Positions 7,092 to 7,169 of a stretch of 7,169 nt of DNA are shown here, in pieces (position 1 is the first letter of the stretch; every line of letters begins with the position of its first letter). The notes under the pieces are model-generated. The model made no database searches, had not been told where the DNA came from, and was given only the letters and a program-made list of their open reading frames with translations. Source of the DNA: Actinomycetota bacterium (lineage in GTDB: Bacteria > Actinomycetota > Actinomycetes > Nanopelagicales > Nanopelagicaceae); assembly GCA_013205455.1 (NCBI GenBank), contig JABMMO010000177.1, positions 1 to 7,169 of the forward strand, read 5' to 3'. The position numbers and the translations under genes were made by a program.

Positions 7092-7169
7092 TTAGCTCTC
7101 TTCAAACTTTGCCGTGATTTCTGCATAAGTCATAAGTGAACGAGCTGCTTCAGCTGCCATCTTTTCGCG
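7092..7169 (-). CDS. C-terminal end of an unidentified minus-strand protein
   Basis: On the minus strand one frame stays open from the right edge for 25 codons to a TAA at 7092-7094, while the other two minus-strand frames hit stops. The tail begins REKMAAEAARSLMTYAEI and ends in FEES; it looks like an Ala-rich amphipathic helix with an acidic end. This is too short to assign to a family. Its stop is only three bases from the iorB stop, so the two genes are convergent with no room for a terminator between them. The call rests on open frame, plausible composition and the lack of any other gene in this stretch. Confidence 0.55.
   Translation of the reverse strand, partial: REKMAAEAARSLMTYAEITAKFEES

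Overview
This window reads as chromosomal DNA from a bacterium with A/T-leaning codon use; by eye the GC content is in the low-to-mid 40s. The protein content (two CrtI-like FAD oxidoreductases, a cyclase-family hydrolase, and a long two-subunit IorA/IorB enzyme) together with clear Shine-Dalgarno sites fits a lower-GC actinobacterium, for example a freshwater planktonic lineage. That placement is an inference from style and gene content; there is no rRNA or other marker gene here. No mobile element, tRNA, rRNA or CRISPR array is visible.

Left part (1-2375): two paralogous FAD-dependent oxidoreductases of the phytoene-desaturase/CrtI-like superfamily are transcribed divergently. The first runs off the left edge on the minus strand; the second is complete on the plus strand. 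Their N-termini can be aligned by hand with roughly half of the residues identical. The 105-base gap between them holds an 8-bp perfect inverted repeat that could be a shared operator.

Middle (2376-3355): a strong hairpin flanked by an A-tract and a T-tract forms a bidirectional terminator between the second oxidoreductase and a convergent minus-strand gene for a cyclase-family (kynurenine formamidase/isatin hydrolase-like) metal hydrolase. Its 5' end faces a 153-base divergent region that leads into the next operon and contains a small hairpin just upstream of the ribosome-binding site.

Right part (3356-7088): two overlapping plus-strand genes encode an indolepyruvate:ferredoxin oxidoreductase-type enzyme. 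IorA (723 aa) has a thiamine diphosphate-binding 2-oxoacid oxidoreductase core and a C-terminal two-cluster ferredoxin domain in which one expected Cys ligand is Asp. IorB (about 522 aa) has the POR-gamma domain plus a long C-terminal extension. Together they would oxidise an aryl-2-oxoacid (transaminated Trp, Phe or Tyr) to the aryl-acetyl-CoA and pass electrons to ferredoxin. The last 78 bases hold the C-terminus of an unidentified minus-strand gene whose stop lies three bases beyond the iorB stop.

Taken together, the iorAB pair and the divergent cyclase-family hydrolase suggest a locus for aromatic amino acid or indole-type catabolism, but only iorAB supports that directly. Most of the window looks like ordinary metabolic genes. 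The points most worth a second look are the Asp-for-Cys ligand pattern in IorA, an apparently altered metal ligand in the hydrolase, and the inverted repeat between the two oxidoreductase genes.
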